A stretch of 10,716 nt of DNA, from the NCBI GenBank assembly GCA_003485715.1, contig DNIF01000166.1:1309-12024 (forward strand). Reading direction: 5' to 3'. This DNA comes from Gammaproteobacteria bacterium. Its GTDB lineage: Bacteria; Pseudomonadota; Gammaproteobacteria; UBA7966. A program made the translations under genes and the position numbers. The notes beneath the pieces are model-generated. The model was not told where the DNA came from and ran no database searches. It saw only the letters and a list, made by a program, of their open reading frames with translations. Shown one piece after another: positions 1 to 7,003 of this stretch; within the stretch, counting starts at the first letter, position 1; each line of letters begins with the position of its first letter.

Positions 1-22
1 ACGTCCACACGTCCACACGTCC
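1..22. repeat. Short tandem repeat, 8-bp unit ACGTCCAC
   Basis: The window opens with two full copies and one partial copy (6 of 8 bases) of ACGTCCAC. The array may continue to the left of the window. It lies about 50 nt upstream of the first gene, where a promoter or operator could be, but nothing shows that it is a binding site. Confidence 0.6.
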
Positions 23-73
23 TACCGGCGCAGGCTGGCAGGCGCCCGAACCCAGCCCGCCACCGGAGACGCC

Positions 74-997
74 ATGCCCACCCTTGCCCTGCCCTTGAGC
101 TTGATGCTCAGTCTGACGCTGGCCCTGGCCGGCTGCCAGACGCCGACACCTGCAGTACCCGCATCTGCACCGCCCGTCGAGAAGCAGGTGCGCGTCAACG
201 ACACCGACATCCGCTACATCGAACAAGGCCAGGGCGTGCCGGTGGTCTTCGTGCACGGCTCGATGAGCGACCAGCGCGTGTGGGACGCCTACCGCCCGCA
301 AGTGGCGGCGCGCTACCGTTACATCGCCGTCAACCAGCGCTACTTCGGCGTGCAGCCATGGGACGACAGCGGTGCGCGCTTCTCGCAGCCCATGCACGCC
401 GCTGACCTGGCAGCCTTCATCCAGAGTTTGGGCGCCGGCCCGGTGCACGTCGTGGCCTGGTCCTACGGTGGCTCGGTGGCCACGCTGGCGGCCAGCCAGC
501 ACCCCGAGCTGTTCCGCAGCCTGACCCTGCATGAGCCCACCATCGGCAGCCTGATCACCGGCACGCCCGAGGGCAAGGCCGCCATCGCGGCCTTCGGCGG
601 CGAGGTCGGCCGCATCCGCACCGTCGCCAACGGCGGTGACACGCCAGCGGCGATGCGCCAGTTCTGGGAATTCGTGCTGAAGCTGCCGCCGGGCGGCTTC
701 GACGCCGAGCCCGTGGCGCTGCAGCGCATGGTGCTGGACAACCAGCGCACCGTGCCGCTGACCCTGAACGCGCCGCCACAGCCCATCAGTTGCGAGATGG
801 TGGGTGCCATCCGCGCACCGGCGCTGGTGACCGTGGGCGCCGACACGCGGCCCTTGTGGGCGCTGTCCGCTGCCGCCTGGCAGCGCTGCGCCGCCCAGGC
901 CGAGCTGGCCACCATTCCGAACAGCAACCACGACGCCGTCGTGCGTTCACCGCAGGCCTTCGCCGCGCTGCTGATGCCTTTCCTGGCGCGGCATTGA
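74..997 (+). CDS. Alpha/beta hydrolase-fold lipoprotein
   Basis: A 307-residue alpha/beta hydrolase, probably anchored to a membrane on the periplasmic side. A hydrophobic leader (residues 1-20) ends in a lipobox LALAGC with Cys21 as the lipidation site, followed by a Pro/Ala-rich linker. The fold is marked by the oxyanion-loop HG (61-62, in VVFVHGSMSD), the nucleophile elbow AWSYGGS with Ser130, an acidic-residue candidate at Asp257 (VGADTRPLW) and the catalytic His286 (SNHDAVV). Length and motif order fit the family. The substrate cannot be read from the sequence; esterase, haloalkane-type or peroxidase-like activities are all possible. The start is supported by GGAG at 65-68, five bases before the ATG. 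The next gene follows after 29 nt, so this may be the first gene of the array, or a separate unit just upstream of it. Confidence 0.85.
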   Translation: MPTLALPLSLMLSLTLALAGCQTPTPAVPASAPPVEKQVRVNDTDIRYIEQGQGVPVVFVHGSMSDQRVWDAYRPQVAARYRYIAVNQRYFGVQPWDDSGARFSQPMHAADLAAFIQSLGAGPVHVVAWSYGGSVATLAASQHPELFRSLTLHEPTIGSLITGTPEGKAAIAAFGGEVGRIRTVANGGDTPAAMRQFWEFVLKLPPGGFDAEPVALQRMVLDNQRTVPLTLNAPPQPISCEMVGAIRAPALVTVGADTRPLWALSAAAWQRCAAQAELATIPNSNHDAVVRSPQAFAALLMPFLARH

Positions 998-1026
998 CCG
1001 CTCCCCACTCCACATCGAAAGCACCC

Positions 1027-2430
1027 ATGACCACCCAACGCCGCGACATCCTCAAGTACTCGCTCGCCGCTGCTGCAGCCAGCGCGCTGCCCGCAGTGCA
1101 AGCCCAGGTACCAGCCGCACCCGGCACCGGATCCGGTACCGCAGCCGGCCCCGGCATCGACCCGCGCGACCGCGTCTTCATCACCAACGAAGACTCCAAC
1201 ACGCTCGTCGTCATCGATCCCAAGACCAACACCGTCGAGAGCACGATCAACCTGACCAGCTTCGACGAAGACCCGCGGCCGCCGTTCCGCTACGTCACCG
1301 CCGGCGTGGCGCCTACGCACGCGGCGATGATCCACAAGCCGCTGTACCACGGCTGCATCGACGCCCACGGCGCCGTGCCGTCGCCCGACGGCCGGCTGCT
1401 GGCCACCAGCGGGCGCGGCTCCAGCAACATCTACCTCATCGACGCCGAGCAGCGCCGCGTGATCGGCAACACGCCCAACCCGGCCGCCGGCCCGACGACC
1501 AACCCCGAGCGCCTGAGCAGCGGCCTGCTGCTGGGCCGCGAGCCGCACGAGCCCACCTTCACGCGCAACGGAAAGGAGCTCTGGGTCACGCTGCGCGGTG
1601 AAGACCGCATTGCCATCCTCGACGTCGACCGCGCCGTGCGCCAGTTGAAGGGCGCCGACGGCGCGGGCTCGACGGCCGTCCGCCAGCTCCTGCCGACGCT
1701 CAACGGCCCGGCCCAGGTGTGGTTCAACCGCGAAGGCACGCTGGCTTTCGTGGCCAGCCAGAAGGTGTCGCAGGTCGACGTGTTCCGCGTCAACGCGGGC
1801 GCCGATGGCCGCAGCCAGCCGCAGCGCGTGACCACGCTGGACATCAGCGCCCAGGACAAGCCCGGCTTCACACCCTTCATGAAGACCACGTCCGATGGCG
1901 CCGAGGTGTGGTTCTCGCACAAGCTGGCCGATGCGCTGTCGTGCCGCTCGACGCAGGGCGGCTTCGATCTTGTCGACAGCGTGCCACTGGGCATGGGCGC
2001 GCGGCCCAACCACGTCGAGTTCGTCAGCAACGCGCGCGGCAGCGTGGTCTACGCCAGCCTGGCGCGCATCGACGACGGCGGCCCTGGCGGCGTGGCATCC
2101 AGCCCCATCGCCATCATCGACCGCAGCGCCGCGGGCGGCCAGCGCAAGGTGGTGGGCACCTTCTTCAGCCACGGCCGCGAATCGCACGGGCTGTGGACCA
2201 ACCCCGAGAACACGCTTCTCTACGTGGCGCACGAACAGGACGAACTGCCCGGCACGCCCAACGCCGGCCAAACGGTGTGCAGCGCTTTCGACGTGAGCGA
2301 CCCGTTCAAGCCGGCCTTCATCGCGCAGATTCCGCTGGGTAACCTGGCCCTGCCTTCGGGCGCATTGCGCAACAAGAAGAGCATCAACCTTGTCTACGTG
2401 CGCGTGGGTGCGAAGGGCCAGACCGCATGA
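1027..2430 (+). CDS. Exported YVTN/YncE-type beta-propeller protein
   Basis: A 467-residue protein with an N-terminal export signal: QRRDILKYS then an Ala-rich stretch ending AVQAQ at about residue 27, a Tat-type pattern. The mature part has repeated beta-propeller blades of the form 'V(F/V)ITNEDSNTLVVIDPKTNTV' (50-70), 'LLATSGRGSSNIYLIDAEQ' (124-142), 'LWVTLRGEDRIAILDVD' (185-201), 'LAFVASQKVSQVDVF' (239-253) and 'LLYVAHEQ...CSAFDVSDP' (397-426). His residues recur near blade junctions (98, 103, 108, 114, 174, 329, 382, 387, 402), so metal binding is possible but unproven. The start at 1027 is chosen because the frame extends further upstream only as an overlap with the hydrolase, and the export signal begins here. 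It is linked to the DUF305 gene by an ATGA overlap. The family is structurally clear but functionally unassigned. Confidence 0.85.
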   Translation: MTTQRRDILKYSLAAAAASALPAVQAQVPAAPGTGSGTAAGPGIDPRDRVFITNEDSNTLVVIDPKTNTVESTINLTSFDEDPRPPFRYVTAGVAPTHAAMIHKPLYHGCIDAHGAVPSPDGRLLATSGRGSSNIYLIDAEQRRVIGNTPNPAAGPTTNPERLSSGLLLGREPHEPTFTRNGKELWVTLRGEDRIAILDVDRAVRQLKGADGAGSTAVRQLLPTLNGPAQVWFNREGTLAFVASQKVSQVDVFRVNAGADGRSQPQRVTTLDISAQDKPGFTPFMKTTSDGAEVWFSHKLADALSCRSTQGGFDLVDSVPLGMGARPNHVEFVSNARGSVVYASLARIDDGGPGGVASSPIAIIDRSAAGGQRKVVGTFFSHGRESHGLWTNPENTLLYVAHEQDELPGTPNAGQTVCSAFDVSDPFKPAFIAQIPLGNLALPSGALRNKKSINLVYVRVGAKGQTA

Positions 2431-2780
2431 AAGGCATGAAGGGCAGCCGCGCACAGCTTGGAGTCAATGCCTTCCAGCGCGAGATGGACGAATCCATGGC
2501 GCGCATGATGCAAGACATGCACGGCCCGGGCTACGTGGGCCAGGCCGACATCGACTTCCTGGCGATGATGATTCCGCACCACGCCGGCGCCGTCGACATG
2601 GCGCGGCTGGTGCTGCAGCACGGCCGCGACCCGGCCACGCGTCAACTGGCGGAGGAGATCATCGCCGGGCAGACCATCGAGATCGAAAGCATGACGCGGC
2701 GGCTGGCGGCTTTGCGCAAGCCGTCCGGCACGGGTTCGGCGGCCGAATTCCCCTCGCTGGGCGGCACGCGGGGGCCTTGA
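2427..2780 (+). CDS. DUF305 domain protein (CopM-like four-helix family)
   Basis: A 117-residue protein with the DUF305 hallmark DIDFLAMMIPHHAGAVDMA (residues 41-59; His51-His52), preceded by FQREMDESMARMMQDM and followed by the helix QLAEEIIAGQTIEIESM. In cyanobacterial CopM, a DUF305 protein, Met and His residues bind copper; here copper binding is inferred from family only. Most members carry a signal peptide or membrane segment, but none is visible here: the reading frame upstream of 2427 shows no hydrophobic leader, so the product looks cytoplasmic unless it depends on a partner. The ATG overlaps the stop of the propeller gene (ATGA, 2427-2430), suggesting translational coupling. The C-terminal 18 residues are Gly/Pro/Ser-rich and probably disordered. 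Confidence 0.85.
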   Translation: MKGMKGSRAQLGVNAFQREMDESMARMMQDMHGPGYVGQADIDFLAMMIPHHAGAVDMARLVLQHGRDPATRQLAEEIIAGQTIEIESMTRRLAALRKPSGTGSAAEFPSLGGTRGP

Positions 2781-2815
2781 TTGCTGGGCTCAGGGTAAGC
2801 ACTGACGATGGCCGT

Positions 2816-2837
2816 GGAATGAACAGCAGCGCCGGTC
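2816..2837 (+). promoter_or_regulatory. Weak candidate ECF-type promoter upstream of the sigma gene
   Basis: GGAAT (2816-2820) and GTC (2835-2837) resemble the -35 and -10 elements of ECF sigma promoters and lie just before the sigma-factor gene, as an autoregulatory promoter would. The spacer is 14 nt, shorter than the usual roughly 16-17, and only about 14 nt separate the -10 from the ATG. This is a weak match in a GC-rich genome. The 70-nt gap between the DUF305 stop and the sigma gene is the only sizeable gap inside the array. Confidence 0.15.
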
Positions 2838-2850
2838 GCTCTTGATCACC

Positions 2851-3384
2851 ATGCTCTTGCAGTCTGCCGAGTCCCGCTACAACGCCTGGGTGCGGGACCA
2901 CTACCGCTTTTTGCTTCGCAGCGCCTGGGCGCTGACCGGCTCGCGCGCGATCGCCGAAGACGTGGTGCAGGACTGTTTTGCCAACGCATGGAAACACCGC
3001 GAGCAGTTGCGGGATGGGGCGTTGGCACGGGCCTGGCTGTTCCAGATCATGCGCCGCGCCGCCTTCCGCCAGGCGGTGCCCAGCATGCAGTCGCTGGACG
3101 ATGAAGAGCAGCCCGAGCAGACCGCGCCTGACGCCGGCTTGGACGACAAGCTCGATGTCGTCAAGGCACTCGCACGGCTGGCGCCCATTCACCGCGAAGT
3201 GCTGGTGCTGTTCTATTTCGACGACATGCCGACTGCGCAGATGGCCGAGGCGCTGGAGATCGCGCCGGGCACCGTGCTGTCGCGCCTGGCCCGTGCGCGC
3301 GACGCGCTGAAGCAGGTGATGGGCGTGCCCGTGCGGGCGACCAGCGGCGGCCAGGTCACGCCGTTGAGGAAGATCCAGACATGA
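2851..3384 (+). CDS. ECF-family RNA polymerase sigma factor
   Basis: A sigma-70 family protein of 177 residues from ATG 2851; a TTG at 2842 would add three residues. Neither start has a clear Shine-Dalgarno, and an in-frame stop at 2803 rules out a much longer form. Region 2 is seen in 'YRFLLRSAWALTGSRAIAED' with 'VVQDCFANAWKH', and region 4 in 'LAPIHREVLVLFYFDDM' with the helix-turn-helix 'TAQMAEALEIAPGTVLSRLARARDALKQ'. Regions 1 and 3 are absent, as in all ECF sigmas. The stop overlaps the start of the membrane-protein gene by 4 nt (ATGA at 3381), the classic arrangement for a sigma with its anti-sigma. Its likely targets are this array, including the Mo enzyme and cytochrome. ECF factors controlling sulfite dehydrogenase genes are known in Sinorhizobium meliloti (RpoE1/RpoE4), which makes this role plausible but not shown. 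Confidence 0.92.
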   Translation: MLLQSAESRYNAWVRDHYRFLLRSAWALTGSRAIAEDVVQDCFANAWKHREQLRDGALARAWLFQIMRRAAFRQAVPSMQSLDDEEQPEQTAPDAGLDDKLDVVKALARLAPIHREVLVLFYFDDMPTAQMAEALEIAPGTVLSRLARARDALKQVMGVPVRATSGGQVTPLRKIQT

Positions 3385-4013
3385 CGCCCGAATTCCGACC
3401 CCCCGAGTTCCCCGACAGTGACTTCGACCTGCGCGCACGCGCCGAGCTCGCGCTGGCTTATCCCGCCGACGCCGCCCCGGCGCACCTGTTCCGCAAGGCG
3501 CAGCCACTTCTGGCGCGGCGCAGCTTCCAGCGCGCTGTCCTGGGCCTGCTGCTGGCCGGCAGCGGCACTGGCGCCGTGTTGGCCATGCGCCCGCCCGAAC
3601 TCGTGCGCGGCGCCATCGAGCACGAATACTTCGAGCGCACATTGCGCGGCACCTTTATGGACAGCGCGCCCTTGCTTCAGCACCTGGGGCTAGGTGGCAA
3701 GCAAGTCGTGCCGGGCTTTCCGCAGCTGATGCGGCCTTGCGACATCGACGGCCACCTCGTCTACCACCTCACCACCTTCTTCGAGAAGGGCGGCATGGTC
3801 ACCGTGTTCGCCTTCGACAAGGCGGTGGCGCTGACGGAGGGCAGCGGCTGGTGGGGCAACGTGCACTGGAAAGTCATCACCTCGCGCGACGGCAAGCCGC
3901 TGGTGCTGGTGGCGCAGAAGAAGCAGGCCCTGGCCGTGGCGCAAAGCCAGTTCGGTCCAGCCACCGACATGTCCCCACCGAATTCCACACCGACCCCCAA
4001 GGAGACCCGATGA
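3381..4013 (+). CDS. Probable one-pass membrane anti-sigma factor, DUF3379-like
   Basis: A 210-residue protein coupled to the sigma gene by ATGA and to the downstream Mo enzyme by a second ATGA (4010-4013). The N-terminal 50 residues are charged and soluble (cytoplasmic, suited to bind the sigma). They are followed by a single membrane segment at about 52-69 (VLGLLLAGSGTGAVLAM) and a roughly 120-residue periplasmic domain. That domain has Cys120 in 'RPCDIDGHLVYHL' with His125 and His129, and 'GGMVTVFAFDK'. This layout and the C-x4-H-type patch resemble DUF3379 proteins found beside ECF sigmas; the family name comes from memory of the pattern, not a search. There is no ZAS zinc motif (HxxxCxxC) in the N-terminus. 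The Cys/His patch could sense a redox or metal signal (inference). The C-terminal tail is Pro/Thr-rich and carries the ribosome-binding site of the next gene. Confidence 0.7.
   Translation: MTPEFRPPEFPDSDFDLRARAELALAYPADAAPAHLFRKAQPLLARRSFQRAVLGLLLAGSGTGAVLAMRPPELVRGAIEHEYFERTLRGTFMDSAPLLQHLGLGGKQVVPGFPQLMRPCDIDGHLVYHLTTFFEKGGMVTVFAFDKAVALTEGSGWWGNVHWKVITSRDGKPLVLVAQKKQALAVAQSQFGPATDMSPPNSTPTPKETR
3999..4004 (+). promoter_or_regulatory. Ribosome-binding site of the Mo oxidoreductase gene
   Basis: AAGGAG lies 5 nt before ATG 4010, inside the last codons of the anti-sigma gene. It is the strongest Shine-Dalgarno in the array. It fixes the start of the oxidoreductase at 4010, not at any codon further upstream in that frame, and suggests high translation of the enzyme relative to the regulators. 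Confidence 0.75.
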
Positions 4014-5236
4014 ACAAGACCTTGAACTCGCTGCCGCGGCGCCAGATGCTGGCCGGCAGCGCCAGCGCCCTGGCCGCGGCCGGCCTGGCCACTTTCACGC
4101 GCGGTGCCGCCGCGGCTGGCGAAACCCCAGTGGCCAGCGCCACGCCCAAGCCGCTGCCCGCCTACGTGGCGTGGAAAGACCCGGCCAGCGTCATCGTGCA
4201 CAGCAGCACCACCATCGAGACCAAGCGCGCAGCCTTCGGCAGCGGGGTCATCACGCCGGCCGAGCAGCTCTACATCCGCAACAACCTGCCGGCGCCCGAC
4301 GCGTCCTTCGTCGCCGACCGCGACGCCTGGCAGGTGGCCATCGAAGGCGTGAAGGCGCCGCGCACGCTGACGCTGCGCGAGCTGAAGACGATGGGCGTGG
4401 AGACGACCGCGATGGTGCTGCAGTGCTCGGGCAATGGTCGCGGCTACTTCCCCAGCAAGCCCAGTGGCACACCCTGGCAGGTGGGCGCGGCGGGTTGCGT
4501 GATGTGGACCGGCGTTCCGGTGCGCGTGGTGGCCGAAGCGCTGGGCGGCGTCGTGCCGGGCGCCGGTTACCTGACCGGCACCGGCGGCGAGAAGCTGCCC
4601 GAAGGCCTGGACCCGCTGAGCATCATCGTCGAGCGCTCGGTGCCGGCCGCCGCGATGGCCGACGCGCTGCTGGCCTGGGAGATGAACGGCGTGCCGATCT
4701 CGCTGGCCCACGGCGGGCCGCTGCGCCTGATCGTGCCCGGCTACACCGGCGTGAACAACATCAAGTACATCAAGCGCCTGGCCTTCACGGCCAAGGAAAC
4801 CGAGGCGAAGATCATGTCGCACGGCTACCGCATCTCGCCGCCGGGCGGCAAGGGCGAACCCAGCCAGCCGTCGGTGCAGGAGATGACGGTCAAGTCGTGG
4901 ATCAACTCGCCCGCACCCGACGCAGCTGGCGTGAGGGCCGGCCTGGTGCAGGTGCAAGGCGTGGCCTTCGGCGGGCTGAACGGCATCAAGCGCGTCGAGG
5001 TGTCGCTGGACGGCGGCAAGACCTGGAACGACGCGCGGCTCACCGGGCCCGACCTTGGCCGCTATGCCTGGCGCCAGTTCGTGCTGCCGGCCAGGCTGCC
5101 GGCCGGCAGCCACACGCTGGCCAGCCGCGCCACCGACACGGCAGGCAACGTGCAGCCCGAACAGCGGATGGAAAACGCCGGCGGCTACAACAACACGAGC
5201 TGGGCCGACCACGCCGTGAAAGTGACGGTGGCCTGA
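4010..5236 (+). CDS. Tat-exported sulfite oxidase-family molybdenum enzyme (SorA-like)
   Basis: A 408-residue periplasmic oxidoreductase holding one molybdopterin cofactor. The Tat signal is LPRRQMLAGS plus an Ala-rich segment to about residue 36. The Moco domain spans about 60-265 and has the Mo-ligand Cys139 in VLQCSGNGRGYF, Arg144 five residues on, and Arg90 49 residues before the Cys. That spacing matches Arg55/Cys104/Arg109 of Starkeya SorA as I recall it. Tyr273 (SHGYRIS) is the likely active-site Tyr. The Mo-co dimerisation (Ig-like) domain covers about 285-407 (VEVSLDGGKTWNDA). There is no haem domain, so electrons must leave to a partner, and a cytochrome c gene follows after 2 nt. 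Oddity: the usual R-x-His is R90-N-N92 here, so the His is Asn. The product is best called a sulfite dehydrogenase-like enzyme; sulfite is the default substrate but another is possible. Confidence 0.88.
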   Translation: MNKTLNSLPRRQMLAGSASALAAAGLATFTRGAAAAGETPVASATPKPLPAYVAWKDPASVIVHSSTTIETKRAAFGSGVITPAEQLYIRNNLPAPDASFVADRDAWQVAIEGVKAPRTLTLRELKTMGVETTAMVLQCSGNGRGYFPSKPSGTPWQVGAAGCVMWTGVPVRVVAEALGGVVPGAGYLTGTGGEKLPEGLDPLSIIVERSVPAAAMADALLAWEMNGVPISLAHGGPLRLIVPGYTGVNNIKYIKRLAFTAKETEAKIMSHGYRISPPGGKGEPSQPSVQEMTVKSWINSPAPDAAGVRAGLVQVQGVAFGGLNGIKRVEVSLDGGKTWNDARLTGPDLGRYAWRQFVLPARLPAGSHTLASRATDTAGNVQPEQRMENAGGYNNTSWADHAVKVTVA

Positions 5237-5238
5237 TC

Positions 5239-5607
5239 ATGCGCAGCACCATCCAGCAGCGCTTCATGTTGCATGCAATGAGGGTCGCGTCGGTGCTCGT
5301 CGCCGGCTTGGCGCTGCCCGTTCTACCCGCGCTGGCGGCCGACGACAGGGCGCAACTCGCGCTAGGGAAGAAGCTGTTCCTGCAAGGCGTCGTCCCGTCG
5401 TGCGCCGTTTGCCACACCTTGCAGGCCGCGGGCGCCGAGGGCGCCGTCGGCCCGGTGCTGGACGAGTTGAAGCCCGACGCTGCGCGCGTGGCGAAGGCGC
5501 TGCGCAACGGGCTGGGCCAGATGCCTTCGTACAAGGACAAGCTCACCGATGCAGAGATTGAGGCTCTGTCGCTGTATGTGTCGAAGGCCAGCGGGGGTGC
5601 CAAGTGA
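5239..5607 (+). CDS. Small periplasmic cytochrome c (SorB-like electron acceptor)
   Basis: A 122-residue class I mono-haem cytochrome c. A Sec signal runs to about Ala33 (VASVLVAGLALPVLPALA | ADD). The haem motif is CAVCH (Cys55, Cys58, His59) and the distal ligand is Met95 in LGQMPSYKDKLTDAEIEAL. The start at 5239 sits 2 nt after the Mo-enzyme stop. A start at ATG 5278 (109 residues) would give a shorter, more typical signal peptide, so the start is uncertain by 13 codons. By position and by analogy with SorAB, it should accept electrons from the Mo enzyme and hand them to a terminal oxidase. It is the last gene of the + strand array; its stop lies 3 nt from the inferred end of the RIT element, and no terminator is visible before that end. 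Confidence 0.88.
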   Translation: MRSTIQQRFMLHAMRVASVLVAGLALPVLPALAADDRAQLALGKKLFLQGVVPSCAVCHTLQAAGAEGAVGPVLDELKPDAARVAKALRNGLGQMPSYKDKLTDAEIEALSLYVSKASGGAK

Positions 5608-5610
5608 GAC

Positions 5611-5628
5611 TTCAGGTGGGTGGAATCT
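5611..5628 (+). repeat. Candidate left terminal inverted repeat of the RIT element
   Basis: TTCAGGTGGGTGGAATCT matches the reverse complement of 9218-9233 at 15 of 16 positions if two bases (TG) are treated as an insertion. It is followed by CCCCACC at 5638-5644, which with GGTGG at 5619-5623 forms a pair of inverted half-sites, as expected of a tyrosine recombinase crossover or binding site. Confidence 0.5.
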
Positions 5629-5644
5629 GTGGTGCATCCCCACC

Positions 5645-5929
5645 GATAAAGGCTCGTCCGCGCGGGCCGCAAGACGCTGACTGGCACCGAAACGCAGGGC
5701 ATCTTCATCGGTCGCCGCCGTCGGCAGCGACTGCTTCTCAACTCCTCGACAGACTGGATTGGGTCGATCTGGAACAGTCAGGGCGACGGCACGAACGAGC
5801 GCGATCTGAGCACAGCAGTCCTTCGCGCGGGTTCCGCCAACTCCCTTCGTGGTCATCGCCAATGCCGAGGCCCTGCGGTCCCAGATGGTTGTTCTGGAGC
5901 CCTCATGGACGGTTAGCCGAGGCCTGCCC
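5645..5929. other. Non-coding stretch downstream of ritC
   Basis: This part of the roughly 390-nt interval between the cytochrome stop and the ritC stop has open frames on both strands, but the translations have no recognisable domain or coherent composition, and no good ribosome-binding site precedes any of them. I see no tRNA, IS remnant or terminator with a T-run. It may be part of the RIT element or decayed sequence carried with it. Confidence 0.5.
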
Positions 5930-5967
5930 GCATGGCCGCCGCCGGTACGCACACGGCGGCGGCATGC
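5930..5967. repeat. GC-rich hairpin (14-bp arms) downstream of ritC
   Basis: GCATGGCCGCCGCCG (5930-5944) and CGGCGGCGGCATGC (5954-5967) pair fully except for one bulged G, around a 9-nt loop. It lies 35 nt past the ritC stop. No T-run follows on either strand, so it is not a canonical rho-independent terminator; it could still stabilise the 3' end of the rit mRNA, stop convergent transcription or be a recombinase-related palindrome. Confidence 0.7.
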
Positions 5968-6001
5968 AACACTGGCAAGCCGATGACGGAGTGCGACCGG
6001 T

Positions 6002-7003
6002 TCAGAGCGCACTGAGGAACGCCATCAACTTGTCCTCCGGCCGATAGCGCCTGGCCTGCACACTGGGAGGCGCAACCGTGTCCAGCACACGCTCCTTCAA
6101 CGTCAGATCGGCATCGAGGTAAATCTGAGTGGTCTCCAGCGATTCGTGGCCAAGCCACATCGCGATCACCGACCGATCTACTCCAGCCTGAAGGAGCTCC
6201 ATCGCCGTGGTGTGCCGCAACACATGTGGCGTCACGCGCTTGCACGTCAAGGATGCGCAGGTCCGGCCAGCTGTGGCAACGTGCTTGGCCACAAGGTACT
6301 GGACGCCGTCGGCACTGAGGCGGTTGCCTCTGGCACTCGGGAACAGAATGACGGGCTCAGGTCCCAAGTCGCTGCTCATCCATGACCGCAACGCTGCCTG
6401 TGTCTGTTTGGCCAGCGGCGTGCAGCGCTCCTTGCGCCCTTTCCCGAGCACGTGGACGTGGGCGCCCGTGCCGAGCCTGACATCGGCGGCTCGTAGACCG
6501 GTGATCTCGGACAGACGCAGCCCGGTCTGAACCGCAAGCAACAACAGGGCATGGTCGCGCCGCCCCGCCCATGTGGTCCGATCGGGTGCGGCAAGCAAGG
6601 CTTCGACCTCTTCACGTGTCAGATGGCAGACCTGCTTGCGAGTGCACCGCTTGCTGGGAATCGCCAGGACCCGCTGGATCAGGCCTGCATGACCAGGCGA
6701 TTCAAAGGCGGCGTACTGAAAGAACGACCGAATGGCGCTCTGCCGCAGGTTCCGGCTTCTGGCAGTCACGCCGCGTTCGTGCTCAAGGTCGGCAAGGAAC
6801 GCCGCGATCAGCGGCGCGTCGAGTTGCTCCAACACCAGCGCGCTCGGGGCAACCTTGAGGCGCTTCTGGGCGAACCGGAGGAAGAGCCGGAAGGTGTCAC
6901 GATAGGACGCGATCGTATGGGCGCTTGCCTGCCGCTGCTGCATGAGTCTTCGGGTGAAGAACCCCTCCAGCAGCACAGGGAGATTGCCAGTCGCGGCCGT
7001 CAT
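6002..7003 (-). CDS. ritC: Tyrosine recombinase RitC of the RIT element
   Basis: A 333-residue integrase-family recombinase. The N-terminal SAM-like DNA-binding domain covers about 8-115 (HTIASYRDTFRLFLRFAQKR) and the catalytic domain about 125-305. The full active set is visible: Arg163 (TGLRLSE), Lys188 (VLGKGRKER), His260 and Arg263 (TPHVLRHT), His286 (WLGHES) and nucleophile Tyr295 (TTQIYLDAD). A tail of about 30 residues follows. The ATG at 7003 is preferred over GTG 7063 because it overlaps the ritB stop as ATGA and GGGAG lies about 8 nt upstream, inside ritB. It would work with RitA and RitB on the element ends; it looks intact and catalytically competent. Confidence 0.88.
   Translation of the reverse strand: MTAATGNLPVLLEGFFTRRLMQQRQASAHTIASYRDTFRLFLRFAQKRLKVAPSALVLEQLDAPLIAAFLADLEHERGVTARSRNLRQSAIRSFFQYAAFESPGHAGLIQRVLAIPSKRCTRKQVCHLTREEVEALLAAPDRTTWAGRRDHALLLLAVQTGLRLSEITGLRAADVRLGTGAHVHVLGKGRKERCTPLAKQTQAALRSWMSSDLGPEPVILFPSARGNRLSADGVQYLVAKHVATAGRTCASLTCKRVTPHVLRHTTAMELLQAGVDRSVIAMWLGHESLETTQIYLDADLTLKERVLDTVAPPSVQARRYRPEDKLMAFLSAL

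Noticed and set aside
463..2454. A 663-codon open frame on the - strand opposite the hydrolase and propeller genes
   Set aside because: The translation is Arg/Ala/Gly/Val-rich low-complexity text with no domain. It mirrors the strong GC bias of the real + strand genes, which have clear motifs.
3761..5212. A 483-codon open frame on the - strand opposite the anti-sigma and Mo enzyme genes
   Set aside because: It has no recognisable motif and a skewed composition (His, Arg, Gly), and lies opposite a gene with an intact Moco domain.
5930..5967. Hairpin as a rho-independent terminator
   Set aside because: No T-run follows on either strand, so it was recorded only as a hairpin.
5604..6047. A 147-codon + strand open frame in the gap after the cytochrome
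   Set aside because: It runs across the inferred RIT end and into the end of ritC on the other strand. It has no domain and no convincing ribosome-binding site.
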